This document shows, piece by piece, positions 52,777 to 62,088 of a stretch of 64,000 bases of DNA. The stretch is from JAKPQD01 sp029572965. Its GTDB lineage: Bacteria; Bacteroidota; Bacteroidia; Bacteroidales; DTGW01. Position numbers and translations under genes: made by a program. Location of the stretch: assembly GCA_035374585.1 (NCBI GenBank), contig DAOSPF010000007.1, forward strand, positions 13,429 to 77,428. Direction: 5' to 3'. Under the pieces are notes generated by a model. That model saw only the letters and a program-made list of their open reading frames with translations. It ran no database searches and was not told the origin of the DNA. Position 1 is the stretch's first letter, and every line of letters begins with the position of its first letter.

Positions 52777-52784
52777 TATATTTG
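52777..52784 (+). promoter_or_regulatory. -7 promoter box for clpP-clpX
   Basis: TATATTTG followed by C, 27 bases before the clpP ATG. Confidence 0.55.
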
Positions 52785-52811
52785 CACAGAATTTTAAAAC
52801 CCAAAATAAAC

Positions 52812-53510
52812 ATGGATATTAAGCAAGAGTTTGAAAAATTTGCCAAAGGGAAAAAAGGCATCAGCAGTCTTACCATGCACCGCTTCGAGTCGATGTACAA
52901 CAGTTATATATCGCCTACCATTATTGAGGAACGTCAGTTGAACATTGTTACAATGGACGTTTTTTCGCGTTTGATGATGGATCGTATCATTTTCCTTGGC
53001 TTGCCTATTGATGATTACGTGGCAAACATCATTCAGGCCCAGTTGCTTTTTCTCGATTCAGTTGACAGCGGTAAAGATATCCAGATTTATTTCAACACTC
53101 CTGGAGGTGGAGTCTATGCTGGTCTTGGTATTTACGATACAATGCAGTTTGTAAATAGCGATGTAGCTACTATTTGTACAGGTATGGCAGCTTCAATGGG
53201 TGCAGTATTGCTTACAGCCGGTACCAAAGGTAAACGTTCTGCCCTCAAACATTCGCGTATTATGATACATCAGCCTATGGGAGGCGCTCAGGGACAGGCT
53301 TCTGATATTGAAATCACTGCACGTGAGATTCAAAAGTTGAAAAAAGAACTTTATGAGATATTGGCCGAGCATTCGGGCAATCCAATTAAGAAGATAGAAA
53401 AAGACTCAGACCGAGATTATTGGATGACAGCCCAGGAAGCCAAAGATTATGGGATGATAGATGAAGTACTGGAACGAAAAAAAATTAATACAGTAGATGA
53501 AGGATTCTAA
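52812..53510 (+). CDS. clpP: ATP-dependent Clp protease proteolytic subunit
   Basis: 232 residues from the ATG at 52812 (MDIKQEFEKFAKG); the longer TTG frame would overlap the promoter. Serine protease residues: Ser in CTGMAASMGAVLLTAG, His in RIMIHQPMGGAQGQ and Asp in KDSDRDYWM. ClpP forms the double-ring protease chamber served by ClpX. It overlaps clpX by 14 bases. Confidence 0.97.
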   Translation: MDIKQEFEKFAKGKKGISSLTMHRFESMYNSYISPTIIEERQLNIVTMDVFSRLMMDRIIFLGLPIDDYVANIIQAQLLFLDSVDSGKDIQIYFNTPGGGVYAGLGIYDTMQFVNSDVATICTGMAASMGAVLLTAGTKGKRSALKHSRIMIHQPMGGAQGQASDIEITAREIQKLKKELYEILAEHSGNPIKKIEKDSDRDYWMTAQEAKDYGMIDEVLERKKINTVDEGF

Positions 53511-54732
53511 AAACCACTGTTCATTTTGTGGCAGAAGTAAAAACGAAGTAAACCTGCTTATTACTGGTGCTGAAGCTCAAATATGCGATATTTGTGTTGG
53601 TCAGGCTGGTGAAATTCTTAGAGATGAAGTAAAAGGGCCTAAGTCAAAGTTTGATGTGTCAAAGGTAAAACTTTTGAAGCCTATTGAAATAAAAGCCTTT
53701 TTAGATCAATATGTTGTTGGGCAGGAAGAGGCTAAGAAGTTTTTGTCTGTTGCAGTTTACAATCATTACAAACGTCTCATACATGCAAATAAAAGAGTGG
53801 ATAATGATGTAGAAATTGAAAAATCTAATATCCTTTTAGTTGGTCGTACAGGAACAGGCAAAACTTTGTTAGCCCGCACAATTGCCAAAATGTTGCATGT
53901 ACCTTTTACTATTGTTGATGCTACGGTACTTACCGAAGCCGGATATGTTGGTGAAGATGTAGAAAGTATCCTTTCTCGCTTGCTTCAGTCGGCAGACTAC
54001 AATGTAGAAGCTGCTCAGCGTGGGATTGTTTTTATTGACGAAATAGATAAAATAGCCCGTAAAGGAGACAACCCATCCATAACCCGCGATGTTTCGGGCG
54101 AAGGGGTACAACAGGGATTATTGAAGTTATTGGAAGGCAGTGTAGTTAATGTCCCACCTCAAGGTGGACGTAAACATCCCGAACAAAAGCTTATTGCTGT
54201 GGATACACGTAATATTTTGTTCATTTGTGGTGGTGCTTTTGAAGGTATTGAAAATAAAATTGCCCAACGCCTGAATACTAAGGTTGTTGGTTATACTGCT
54301 TCTGTCAAGAAGACCAGGCTGGATAAAAATAATTTACTTCAATACGTTGCCCCTCAGGATTTAAGGGCTTTCGGTTTGATTCCTGAAATTGTAGGTCGTT
54401 TGCCTATTGTAACTTATTTAAATCCTTTAGATAAGGCCACTCTGCGACGTATTCTTACCGAACCTAAGGATGCTATTACCAAGCAGTATGTCAAACTTTT
54501 TGAAATGGACAATATAAAGCTCGTTTTTGATGAAGAAGCATTGGATTATATTGTGGACAAGGCTGTAGAGTTTAAGCTTGGAGCCAGGGGCTTGCGTTCT
54601 ATTTGCGAAGCTGTGATGATTGATGCTATGTACGAAATGCCTTCTGAAGAACGTAAAGAATTGCATATTACCTTGGATTACGCCCGCAAAAATATTGAAA
54701 AGGCTAATTTGGGCGAGCTAAGGGCTGCATAA
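53497..54732 (+). CDS. clpX: ATP-dependent Clp protease ATPase subunit
   Basis: 411 residues. The N-terminal zinc domain with four Cys (CSFCGRSKNE; ICDICV) is followed by the AAA+ module: Walker A LVGRTGTGKTLLAR, Walker B IVFIDEIDKIAR and the sensor region LKLGARGLRSICEAVM. ClpX unfolds substrates for ClpP. It begins within the clpP gene and so is translationally coupled to it. Confidence 0.98.
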   Translation: MKDSKNHCSFCGRSKNEVNLLITGAEAQICDICVGQAGEILRDEVKGPKSKFDVSKVKLLKPIEIKAFLDQYVVGQEEAKKFLSVAVYNHYKRLIHANKRVDNDVEIEKSNILLVGRTGTGKTLLARTIAKMLHVPFTIVDATVLTEAGYVGEDVESILSRLLQSADYNVEAAQRGIVFIDEIDKIARKGDNPSITRDVSGEGVQQGLLKLLEGSVVNVPPQGGRKHPEQKLIAVDTRNILFICGGAFEGIENKIAQRLNTKVVGYTASVKKTRLDKNNLLQYVAPQDLRAFGLIPEIVGRLPIVTYLNPLDKATLRRILTEPKDAITKQYVKLFEMDNIKLVFDEEALDYIVDKAVEFKLGARGLRSICEAVMIDAMYEMPSEERKELHITLDYARKNIEKANLGELRAA

Positions 54733-54743
54733 TCCTTTCATCA

Positions 54744-55646
54744 TTGGAAAAAACTTTTAAATATCAGGTATTTGGCCTCAATATTATAAGTGAAATTGAG
54801 CTGCCAATACCTGAAAAATCATTTGATACTGCGCAAGTAGAGATTCGTTTTGGTGAAACACCTTTCACACTTGGTGGTGAAGCCAGGCGTGGTGTTGTAT
54901 ATGAAGCATTGCCCAATGCAGTGCTCATTAAAGTGTTTGATATTGCCAGGTTTCATATTGTCGATGGTTCTGCTATTATTGTTCAGCCTTTAGAAAAATA
55001 TGATAACAAATCGGCAGTTGCATTTATCATGGGTTCCGTATTTGCATCTTTGCTTTATCAGCGGGGTATCATGCCATTGCATGCCAGTGCACTGGAATAT
55101 AAAGGGAAAATAATTGTTATATGCGGTGTGTCCGGGGCAGGCAAGTCAACACTTGCACTTGGTCTTGCTAAACAAGGATTTCGTATTATTTGCGATGATA
55201 TTGTTCCGATTTATTTTCAAAATGGCTTACCTATGGCAAGTTCCGGCTTTAATCAAAGCAAAATATGGAAAGATACTGCTGCTATAATGGATATCTCTGT
55301 TGAACCTCTTGTAAAAGTGAGAGAAGAGATAGATAAGTTTTATTATGAGGCAGAAAATGTTTTGTTAACAAATGAGCCGTTATCTGTAAAGCATATTTTT
55401 ATTCTTTCTGCAACCAATAAAGAAAATCTGGAAACAAAAAATATTGAAGGAAAAGATAAATTTTTGGTTTTACGAAATCATTTATTTCGCAAACAAATTG
55501 CATTCTCAATGGGTTTAGAAGCCAGGTTGTTTGGCAGCCTTGCAAAATTAGCTGCTTCAGTGCCTGTAACCAAAATTGAGCGGCCTACAAAAGGTTTTTC
55601 TTTAGAAATACCCCAAAACAGCATTCTTCAAATATTAGATTTGTAA
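54744..55646 (+). CDS. HprK-like kinase domain protein
   Basis: 300 residues from a TTG at 54744 (no ATG in frame nearby). The N-terminal half is unfamiliar; the C-terminal half has a P-loop in IVICGVSGAGKSTLALGLAK (about residue 130), preceded by GIMPLHASALEYKGK and followed by IICDDIVPIYFQ, the layout of HPr-kinase-like proteins (HPr kinase/phosphorylase C domain). Such orphan HprK-like kinases modify other substrates, such as lasso-peptide precursors, in some clusters. A sulfotransferase gene follows 3 bases later. Substrate unknown. Confidence 0.75.
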   Translation: MEKTFKYQVFGLNIISEIELPIPEKSFDTAQVEIRFGETPFTLGGEARRGVVYEALPNAVLIKVFDIARFHIVDGSAIIVQPLEKYDNKSAVAFIMGSVFASLLYQRGIMPLHASALEYKGKIIVICGVSGAGKSTLALGLAKQGFRIICDDIVPIYFQNGLPMASSGFNQSKIWKDTAAIMDISVEPLVKVREEIDKFYYEAENVLLTNEPLSVKHIFILSATNKENLETKNIEGKDKFLVLRNHLFRKQIAFSMGLEARLFGSLAKLAASVPVTKIERPTKGFSLEIPQNSILQILDL

Positions 55647-55649
55647 ACT

Positions 55650-56486
55650 ATGGGTAATATTAACTGGTTGGCATCTTATCCTAAGTCAGGCAATACCTGG
55701 ATCAGAATTTTTCTGGCAAACCTGATGGCTAATAATGCGCAACCTGTTAATATCAATCAGCTACAGGATTTTTCTATTGCCAGTAACCGTGAGACATTTG
55801 ATGAATTGTCGGGGTTATCATCTTCAGACCTTACTTTGGAAGAGATTGAGCGTTTGCGCCCTCTTGTATATGAAATCCAATCTGACAATGCTACCGAAAA
55901 AATTTTTTTGAAAATTCATGATGCGTATATTTATACTTGTGATGGTATCCCGCTTGTTTCAACAAGAGCAACAAATAAAGCGTTGTATATTATACGCAAC
56001 CCTTTAGATGTGGCAGTTTCGTTTGCTCATCATTTGGGTGCTACTCATGAAAAGGCGGTTGAAAATATGTGCAATGAACATTTTGCTTTTTGTAACAAAA
56101 ATTTAAAGTTGCATAAACAATTAGAACAAAAGCTATTGTCTTGGGAAAAGCACGTTTTAAGTTGGACAAGTCAGCAAAATATTCCTGTTAAAGTTGTCCG
56201 TTATGAAGATTTGTTGCATTTTCCTGAAATTACTTTTACTTCAATTGTTGAGTATTTTGAGCTGGATTATGGCAAAAGCCAGATTCTTTCTGCAATACAA
56301 AATAGCAGTTTTTCTGAGTTGAAGAAACAGGAGGAAACTCACGGATTTATCGAAAAATCACCACAGGCAAAATCATTTTTTCGTAAAGGAAAGGCCGGAC
56401 TTGGCAAGGATGAGCTTGGCGCTGAATTATCCAATAAAATCATTGCCAGTAATGAAAGGGTAATGCGGCAATTTGGGTATTTGTAG
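55650..56486 (+). CDS. Sulfotransferase domain protein
   Basis: 278 residues, no signal peptide. The PAPS 5'-phosphosulfate loop is visible as ASYPKSGNTWIRIFLAN near the start (residues about 8-24) and the 3'-phosphate motif as LYIIRNPLDVAVSFAHHLG. The catalytic His of the family is probably in FLKIHDAY. It transfers sulfate from PAPS to an unknown acceptor. Co-transcribed with the HprK-like gene. Confidence 0.88.
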   Translation: MGNINWLASYPKSGNTWIRIFLANLMANNAQPVNINQLQDFSIASNRETFDELSGLSSSDLTLEEIERLRPLVYEIQSDNATEKIFLKIHDAYIYTCDGIPLVSTRATNKALYIIRNPLDVAVSFAHHLGATHEKAVENMCNEHFAFCNKNLKLHKQLEQKLLSWEKHVLSWTSQQNIPVKVVRYEDLLHFPEITFTSIVEYFELDYGKSQILSAIQNSSFSELKKQEETHGFIEKSPQAKSFFRKGKAGLGKDELGAELSNKIIASNERVMRQFGYL

Positions 56487-56489
56487 AAT

Positions 56490-56525
56490 AAAAAAAGCCG
56501 GAACATTAGCCCCGGCTTTTTTTAT
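56490..56525. terminator. Bidirectional rho-independent terminator
   Basis: AAAAAAGCCGG and CCGGCTTTTTT arms around a loop of about 10 bases, between the convergent sulfotransferase and transketolase genes. Confidence 0.88.
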
Positions 56526-56543
56526 AGTCTTAATTTTTATAAC

Positions 56544-58583
56544 TTATTTGTATTCAGCAAGAAATTTCACTACCTGATTGGATACGTTGTCAGCAGTAAA
56601 TCCGAACTTTTCGTCAAGTACTTTTGCCGGAGCTGAGTATCCAAAATGGTCAAGGCCCCATACTTTACCTTTTTCACCTACTAATCCGAGAAGAGTTACC
56701 GGCAATCCGGCTGTCAGCCCAAATACCGGAATCCCGGCAGGAATAACGCTTTGTTGGTATTCTTTAGTTTGAGTTCTGAACAGTCCTTCTGAGATTACAG
56801 AAACAACGCGTACTTTTAAGTTCTTCTGAGCTTTAAGCAGCGCAGCGCCTTCTACTAATGTAGCTACTTCCGATCCACTTGCTACAAGCACTACATCTGG
56901 TGTCCCTTCGCAGTTGACAACAATGTAGGCACCTTTTTCTGCCTGAAGAGCTTCTTTGTAACGCGAGCCTGATGCAGGTAAATCCTTAATATTTTGACGT
57001 GAAAGAATTAAGGCTGTTGGAGTTGCTGTGTTTTCCATTGCCATCTTCCATGCAACACTTGTTTCATAGGCATCAGCAGGACGAAGGGCCAACAAACTAT
57101 TCTTACCATGGTGGTTTTTCAACTGTTCCATCAGGCGCAACTGAGCTTCATGCTCGATTGGTTGATGGGTTGGGCCATCTTCTCCAACGCGGAATGCATC
57201 GTGAGTCCATATATATTTAACTGGAAGCTGCATCAATGCAGACAACCTCACTGCTGGTTTCATGTAATCGCTAAAAACAAAGAAGGTAGCACATGCAGCC
57301 CAAACGCCACCATGAAGTGCAATACCGTTACAAATTGCTGCCATTGTAAGCTCGCTAACGCCAGCTTGTAAGAAAGCCCCACTGAAATCACCTTTGGTGA
57401 AGGCCTTGGTATATTTTAAAAAGCCATCTGTTTTGTCGCTATTGGCAAGGTCAGCAGAAGCAACAATCATGTTTTCAACATTTTGTGCAAGGTACCCTAA
57501 AACAGCAGCAGAAGCAGCCCGGCTTGCAATATTTTCTTTTTGCGCAATGCTTTCAAAGTTCAACTGTGGCAATTGACCTGATAAGAAAAGTTTAAGTTTT
57601 GCAGCTTTTTCAGGATTTGCTTTTTCCCATTCTGCTTGTTGTTTCTTTCTTTCTGCTGCTTCTTTTTTCTTTTGTTCAAGAGCATTGCTGTACAATTCTT
57701 TTACTTCAGGGAAAATTACAAATGGATTCTTTGGATCTCCACCTAAGCTTTCAATTGATTTTTCAAAAGAGGCACCTGCTTCGCTTAGTGGCATGCCGTG
57801 TGTAGCACAGTTGCGCTCGAAACTCGACCCGTCAGCTTTCATAGCGCCTTTACCCATGATGGTTTTACCAATGATAAGGGTAGGTTTTTCGGTTTCTGCA
57901 TTAGCTGCTTTTAAAGCTTGGCGAATTTGGTCAGCATTATTTCCATCAATAGTAACAACTTTCCAGCCCCATGCTTCGTATTTTTTTGCTGTATCTTCAA
58001 TGGTTACAGCTTTTGTTTCTGTTGAAAGTTGTATGTCGTTTGAATCGTAAAACATAATGAGGTTGCTAAGCCCTAAGAAACCTGCAATACGCCCTGCTGC
58101 TTGAGATATTTCTTCCTGAATACCTCCGTCTGAAATGTAAGCATATGTTTTGTGGGCCATCCATTCACCAAAACGGGCAACGAGAAACCTTTCAGCAATT
58201 GCAGCTCCTACGCCCATTACGTGTCCTTGTCCAAGAGGCCCGGAGGTATTTTCTACGCCTCTTTTTACATCAACCTCGGGATGTCCGGGTGTTGGACTGC
58301 CCCATTGTCTAAAATTGCTTACTTCATCTAAGGTATAGTTACCTGCAAGGCACAAAACGCTATAAAGCATTGGGGACATGTGGCCCGGATCAAGGAAAAA
58401 CCTGTCTCGCATATGCCATGTCATGTCAGATGGGTCATAGCGTAAAAATTCGGTGTAAAGAATATTTATAAAATCAGCGCCACCCATAGCTCCTCCAGGA
58501 TGTCCTGATTTGGCCTTTTCGACCATAGCTGCAGCCAAAATACGAATATTGTCGGCGGCTTTGTTTACTACTGTGTTATTCAT
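56544..58583 (-). CDS. tkt: Transketolase
   Basis: 679 residues from the ATG at 58583 (MNNTVVNKAADNIR); the frame extending to 58673 would be read before the promoter. Thiamine-diphosphate enzyme with AKSGHPGGAMGGAD, SGPLGQGHVMGVGAAIAE, MFYDSNDIQLS (metal/ThDP site) and HDAFRVGEDGPTHQPIEH. It moves two-carbon units in the pentose phosphate pathway. The promoter box is 18 bases upstream. Confidence 0.97.
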   Translation of the reverse strand: MNNTVVNKAADNIRILAAAMVEKAKSGHPGGAMGGADFINILYTEFLRYDPSDMTWHMRDRFFLDPGHMSPMLYSVLCLAGNYTLDEVSNFRQWGSPTPGHPEVDVKRGVENTSGPLGQGHVMGVGAAIAERFLVARFGEWMAHKTYAYISDGGIQEEISQAAGRIAGFLGLSNLIMFYDSNDIQLSTETKAVTIEDTAKKYEAWGWKVVTIDGNNADQIRQALKAANAETEKPTLIIGKTIMGKGAMKADGSSFERNCATHGMPLSEAGASFEKSIESLGGDPKNPFVIFPEVKELYSNALEQKKKEAAERKKQQAEWEKANPEKAAKLKLFLSGQLPQLNFESIAQKENIASRAASAAVLGYLAQNVENMIVASADLANSDKTDGFLKYTKAFTKGDFSGAFLQAGVSELTMAAICNGIALHGGVWAACATFFVFSDYMKPAVRLSALMQLPVKYIWTHDAFRVGEDGPTHQPIEHEAQLRLMEQLKNHHGKNSLLALRPADAYETSVAWKMAMENTATPTALILSRQNIKDLPASGSRYKEALQAEKGAYIVVNCEGTPDVVLVASGSEVATLVEGAALLKAQKNLKVRVVSVISEGLFRTQTKEYQQSVIPAGIPVFGLTAGLPVTLLGLVGEKGKVWGLDHFGYSAPAKVLDEKFGFTADNVSNQVVKFLAEYK

Positions 58584-58600
58584 CGTTTTAATTTTTTGCG

Positions 58601-58608
58601 CAAAGGTA
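58601..58608 (-). promoter_or_regulatory. -7 promoter box for tkt
   Basis: Reverse strand reads TACCTTTG, 18 bases before the transketolase ATG. Confidence 0.6.
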
Positions 58609-58673
58609 CTATTTTCTTCTTTTTGTTTTCTAAATTTATAAATGTTTTGTTTACACTTATTTGAACTAAACAT

Positions 58674-58708
58674 GAAAAAATCCGAAATTACTGAATTTCG
58701 GATTTTTT
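58674..58708 (-). terminator. Rho-independent terminator after the GH3 gene
   Basis: AAAAAATCCGAAAT arm with its complement ATTTCGGATTTTTT around a short loop (5 to 7 bases). It stops leftward transcription from the GH3 gene before tkt. Confidence 0.85.
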
Positions 58709-58812
58709 GCTGAAAGAAAAATCTTACTAAATTGGTTAATTTGTATATAAGCTATGCAGGTGTAGTCCGACTTTATATCTGCATTTCAAAAGCCGATAAA
58801 GGCTGATGGAAT

Positions 58813-61056
58813 TTATTCTGTCACTTCAAATGAACCCTCTAAACCTTCGCTGCTATTGGGTGCTATCCAAACCTTAAATTGCCCGGGTTCCACAACTTGT
58901 TCCATTTTTGCATTCCAAAATTTAAGCTGGTTTGTGTTTAATGTAAAAGTTATTTTTACAGTTTCTCCCGGTTTTATGGCTACCCGTTTAAAATCTTTAA
59001 GCTCTTTTACCGGCCTGGTTAACGAACCAACTAAGTCGCGGATATACAGTTGAACAATTTCTGTAGCTTCTACGTTGCCTGTATTTGTTATTTTACAGCT
59101 AATTTCCATTTGGTCTTCTTTTTTCATTTGATTTTTAGAAAGCTTCAAATCTGAATAAACAAATGTAGTATAGCTTAACCCATAGCCAAATGGATAAAGA
59201 GGTTTGTAACCTGCATCAAGATAATAGCTTGAGCAGCCTAAAGTAAACTGTTTTGCACTGACAGGGATATCGTTGAGTAACATCAATGGTTCTTTGGCCG
59301 GGCGCCCCGAATTTTTTTGTGAATAATAAACCGGTATTTGTCCTGTCATCTGAGGAAAGGTTACTGGCAATTTGCCTGATGGCGGCACTTTTCCAAATAG
59401 TACGTCTGCAATTGCCGGTCCTCCCATAGTTCCGGGGTGCCATGCATAGACAATTGCATCTGCTATTTTACTTTCTTCAGTTATAGCGAGCGGACGTCCG
59501 GCCATGATAACCAATACCAATGGCTTGCCAGTCTTTTTCAGCTCTGCTATCAGTTCTCTCTGTTTTCCTGGGAATGTAATGTCTGCACGGCACCGGGCTT
59601 CACCGGAAAGTATAGATTCTTCACCTGCAAACATAAGTATTACATCAGATTGACGTGCAGCTGAAATAGCAGCAGTAAAGCCTTTTGTGCTTAGGTCACG
59701 GCTATATTCCAATCCTTTGGCATAGTTGACTTTTACTTGTTTGCCAAACTCTTCTTTAATTGCAACAAGAGGGGTTATAGTATGTTCTTGTTCTCCGTCT
59801 AATGTCCATGTTCCCATTTGATCGTATGGTGCATCTGCCAATGGGCCTATGATAGCTACTGATTTTACAGTGCTTTTAATAGGTAATGTATTGTTTTCAT
59901 TTTTCAATAAAACTAAACTCTGGATGGCTGCTTCTTTGGCACTGGCAAGGTGTTCGTCAGAGTATAAGCTTGACTTGCTGTTGACAGCTACATAAGGCTT
60001 ATCAAACAATCCAAGTCTGAATTTGAGGCGAAGGATGTTCCGTACCGCTTCGTCAATAGTACTTTCTTTAATCTTACCTTCTTTAATCAGGTTTTCAACG
60101 TGTTCAACATAGGTGCTGGTTACCATTTCCATTTCTACTCCTGCGTTAATTGCTTTCATCGCTGCTTCTTTACGGTCAGCGCAGAAACCGTGATTGATCA
60201 TTTCTTCTACTGAGCCCCAGTCGCTAACTACCATGCCATCAAAATTCCATTCTTTCCGCAATACCTGTCTCAAAAGAAAATCATTACCTGATGAAGGGAC
60301 CCCGTTTATTTCGTTAAACGAAACCATTAACGTTGCCGCTCCTGCATCTATTGATGCTTTGAATGATGGAAGGTAAACTTCCCGCAATGTTTGTTCGGGT
60401 ATTATGGTGGTGTTGTAGTCTCTGCCGCCTTCTGTAGCTCCATATCCGCAGAAATGTTTGACACAGGCAGCAAGGCTGTTTGTGTCATTCAGGCTTTTCC
60501 CCTGAAACCCTTTTACCATTGCAGCTCCAAGTACACTTGTTAATACCGGGTCTTCTCCTAATGACTCTGCTATGCGGCCCCAACGTGGGTCACGCGTAAT
60601 ATCTATCATTGGGGCAAATGTCCACCTTATTCCTGCTTCAGATGCTTCCTGAGCTGCTACTCTTGCTCCTTTCTCAATTATATCAGGGTTCCACGATGCC
60701 GCCTGACCCAGAGGTATCGGAAATATGGTTTTGTAGCCGTGGATAACATCGCGGGAGAATAGCAGAGGTATTTTCAAACGGCTTTCTTCCATGACTACCT
60801 TTTGCATTTTGTTGATGGTTACAGGGTTCACCTCATTAAGGAATGAGCCCACCATCCCTTTTTTTAGCATCTCTTTGAAGTCGTCTGCATTTCCGCTTGA
60901 ACTGAGTTGGTTCATCTGTCCAATTTTTTCGGACAGGGTCATTTTCGAAAGCAAATCTTCGACTTTGTTTTCTATTTCGCTATCTTGTCCTGTTTGTTGC
61001 TGTTGGCAAGATACTATTAAAATGGCCGTAGCCATTAATATTAGTTTTTTTATCAT
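58813..61056 (-). CDS. bglX: Beta-glucosidase-type glycoside hydrolase family 3 lipoprotein
   Basis: 747 residues from the ATG at 61056 (MIKKLILM; the TTG two codons earlier is unlikely). Lipoprotein signal (IVSCQQQQ). The family 3 barrel with IPLLFSRDVIHGYKTIFPIPLG, MIDITRDPRWGRIAES, the nucleophile Asp in GMVVSDWGSVEEM, then the (alpha/beta)6 domain (PSGKLPVTFP) and a C-terminal fibronectin-III-like domain. It probably removes glucosyl residues in the periplasm or at the surface. Confidence 0.94.
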   Translation of the reverse strand: MIKKLILMATAILIVSCQQQQTGQDSEIENKVEDLLSKMTLSEKIGQMNQLSSSGNADDFKEMLKKGMVGSFLNEVNPVTINKMQKVVMEESRLKIPLLFSRDVIHGYKTIFPIPLGQAASWNPDIIEKGARVAAQEASEAGIRWTFAPMIDITRDPRWGRIAESLGEDPVLTSVLGAAMVKGFQGKSLNDTNSLAACVKHFCGYGATEGGRDYNTTIIPEQTLREVYLPSFKASIDAGAATLMVSFNEINGVPSSGNDFLLRQVLRKEWNFDGMVVSDWGSVEEMINHGFCADRKEAAMKAINAGVEMEMVTSTYVEHVENLIKEGKIKESTIDEAVRNILRLKFRLGLFDKPYVAVNSKSSLYSDEHLASAKEAAIQSLVLLKNENNTLPIKSTVKSVAIIGPLADAPYDQMGTWTLDGEQEHTITPLVAIKEEFGKQVKVNYAKGLEYSRDLSTKGFTAAISAARQSDVILMFAGEESILSGEARCRADITFPGKQRELIAELKKTGKPLVLVIMAGRPLAITEESKIADAIVYAWHPGTMGGPAIADVLFGKVPPSGKLPVTFPQMTGQIPVYYSQKNSGRPAKEPLMLLNDIPVSAKQFTLGCSSYYLDAGYKPLYPFGYGLSYTTFVYSDLKLSKNQMKKEDQMEISCKITNTGNVEATEIVQLYIRDLVGSLTRPVKELKDFKRVAIKPGETVKITFTLNTNQLKFWNAKMEQVVEPGQFKVWIAPNSSEGLEGSFEVTE

Positions 61057-61088
61057 AGTCAAAATTGTTTGTGTTTGTTAATTTTTGC

Positions 61089-61096
61089 CAAAAATA
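61089..61096 (-). promoter_or_regulatory. -7 promoter box for the GH3 gene
   Basis: Reverse strand reads TATTTTTG, 33 bases before the ATG at 61056. Confidence 0.45.
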
Positions 61097-61303
61097 GGAT
61101 GCAGGAGAATGAAAATACTATTTTTGAGCTACTATAAAGTTAATACAATCCTACGATTATTTTACGGCAACAAATTATAAATATCAATAATCCAGCAAAA
61201 TACATTTATGGTTTTAAAAATCTAAAAGTTCCTTTTAATTAAATGTTGTTTTTTATTCACCTTTGTCAACTAAACATTATTTTTACTCTCGAAATTTGAC
61301 CTG

Positions 61304-62083
61304 ATGAATGCTGTTTTGCGAATTATATTTTTTGTTTCTCTTGTTATAGTCGGTTTTTCTGCTTGTACTGTCAGAGAGGTTATATCTGTCAGTCATAGTG
61401 CAAGGGATAATGTTACTATTGACGGCATTGCCTTGGGTACAGCTTCATATTCAAAGTTATTTGGCGTTGAAACTTCTTCTGCTGATGCTTGTGTGTTGCA
61501 AGCAAGGTTGGCCATGTACAGGGCTTTCCCGCTACAGCCCAACCAAGCATTTGACAACATGGTAGTGGAGAAGAAAACCACTTATTTCCCATTTTACTCT
61601 AAAACAAGATTTTTGATTTCTGCAGACATTATTACTCCCGAAATTGATAGTAAAAATAGATTTGCTTATTCTCCTTCTTTTGAAAATATGCTTTTTTCTA
61701 ACAAAAAGATTGAACATGAAGGCTTGCAATTGGCTGATTCTGTAGTTTTTAAATATAAAGGGAAATATACAAAAGGTGTTATTCTGGATTTTTCAGATAA
61801 ATCAGTGTGGCTGGGCTTAAATTTTAAAAACCAGCTGCGAATAGTCAAGGCTTCGGTAAACAAAGTTTTTGCCATCGGAAATGAAGAACTTGAAGATGAA
61901 CTTGGGCTTGAGACTGGTCAAATTATTGAAATCTCTTACGTTTCGACTAATAATAACCAGGATGTTTGCTCGAAAGAAATTGTTGGCATGAATAAATACC
62001 ACGTGCTTATTTTACAGAAAAACGGGACTGATTATTCATACCAGGTGGTTGCAGCTAATAAAATTAAAGAAAAAAAGCATTAA
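61304..62083 (+). CDS. Lipoprotein of unknown function
   Basis: 259 residues. Lipoprotein signal with lipobox before Cys21 (VGFSACTVREV). Part one (about 40-125) and part two (about 140-250) look like separate small beta domains; the second (KGVILDFSDKSVWLGLNFKN, IVKASVNKVFAIGNEELEDE) resembles a short SH3-like module. No named family recognised. Convergent with the regulator at 62089, 5 bases apart. Confidence 0.72.
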   Translation: MNAVLRIIFFVSLVIVGFSACTVREVISVSHSARDNVTIDGIALGTASYSKLFGVETSSADACVLQARLAMYRAFPLQPNQAFDNMVVEKKTTYFPFYSKTRFLISADIITPEIDSKNRFAYSPSFENMLFSNKKIEHEGLQLADSVVFKYKGKYTKGVILDFSDKSVWLGLNFKNQLRIVKASVNKVFAIGNEELEDELGLETGQIIEISYVSTNNNQDVCSKEIVGMNKYHVLILQKNGTDYSYQVVAANKIKEKKH

Positions 62084-62088
62084 AGCTT

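Larger units (their letters stand above)
52435..52811. other. Intergenic region between the Ehr-like operon and clpP
   Basis: 377 bases without a gene. It holds the Ehr-like operon promoter (52493), several TAnnTTTG boxes (52599, 52633 and 52777) and a terminator-like hairpin (52657). The middle part is very AT-rich. Confidence 0.6.
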
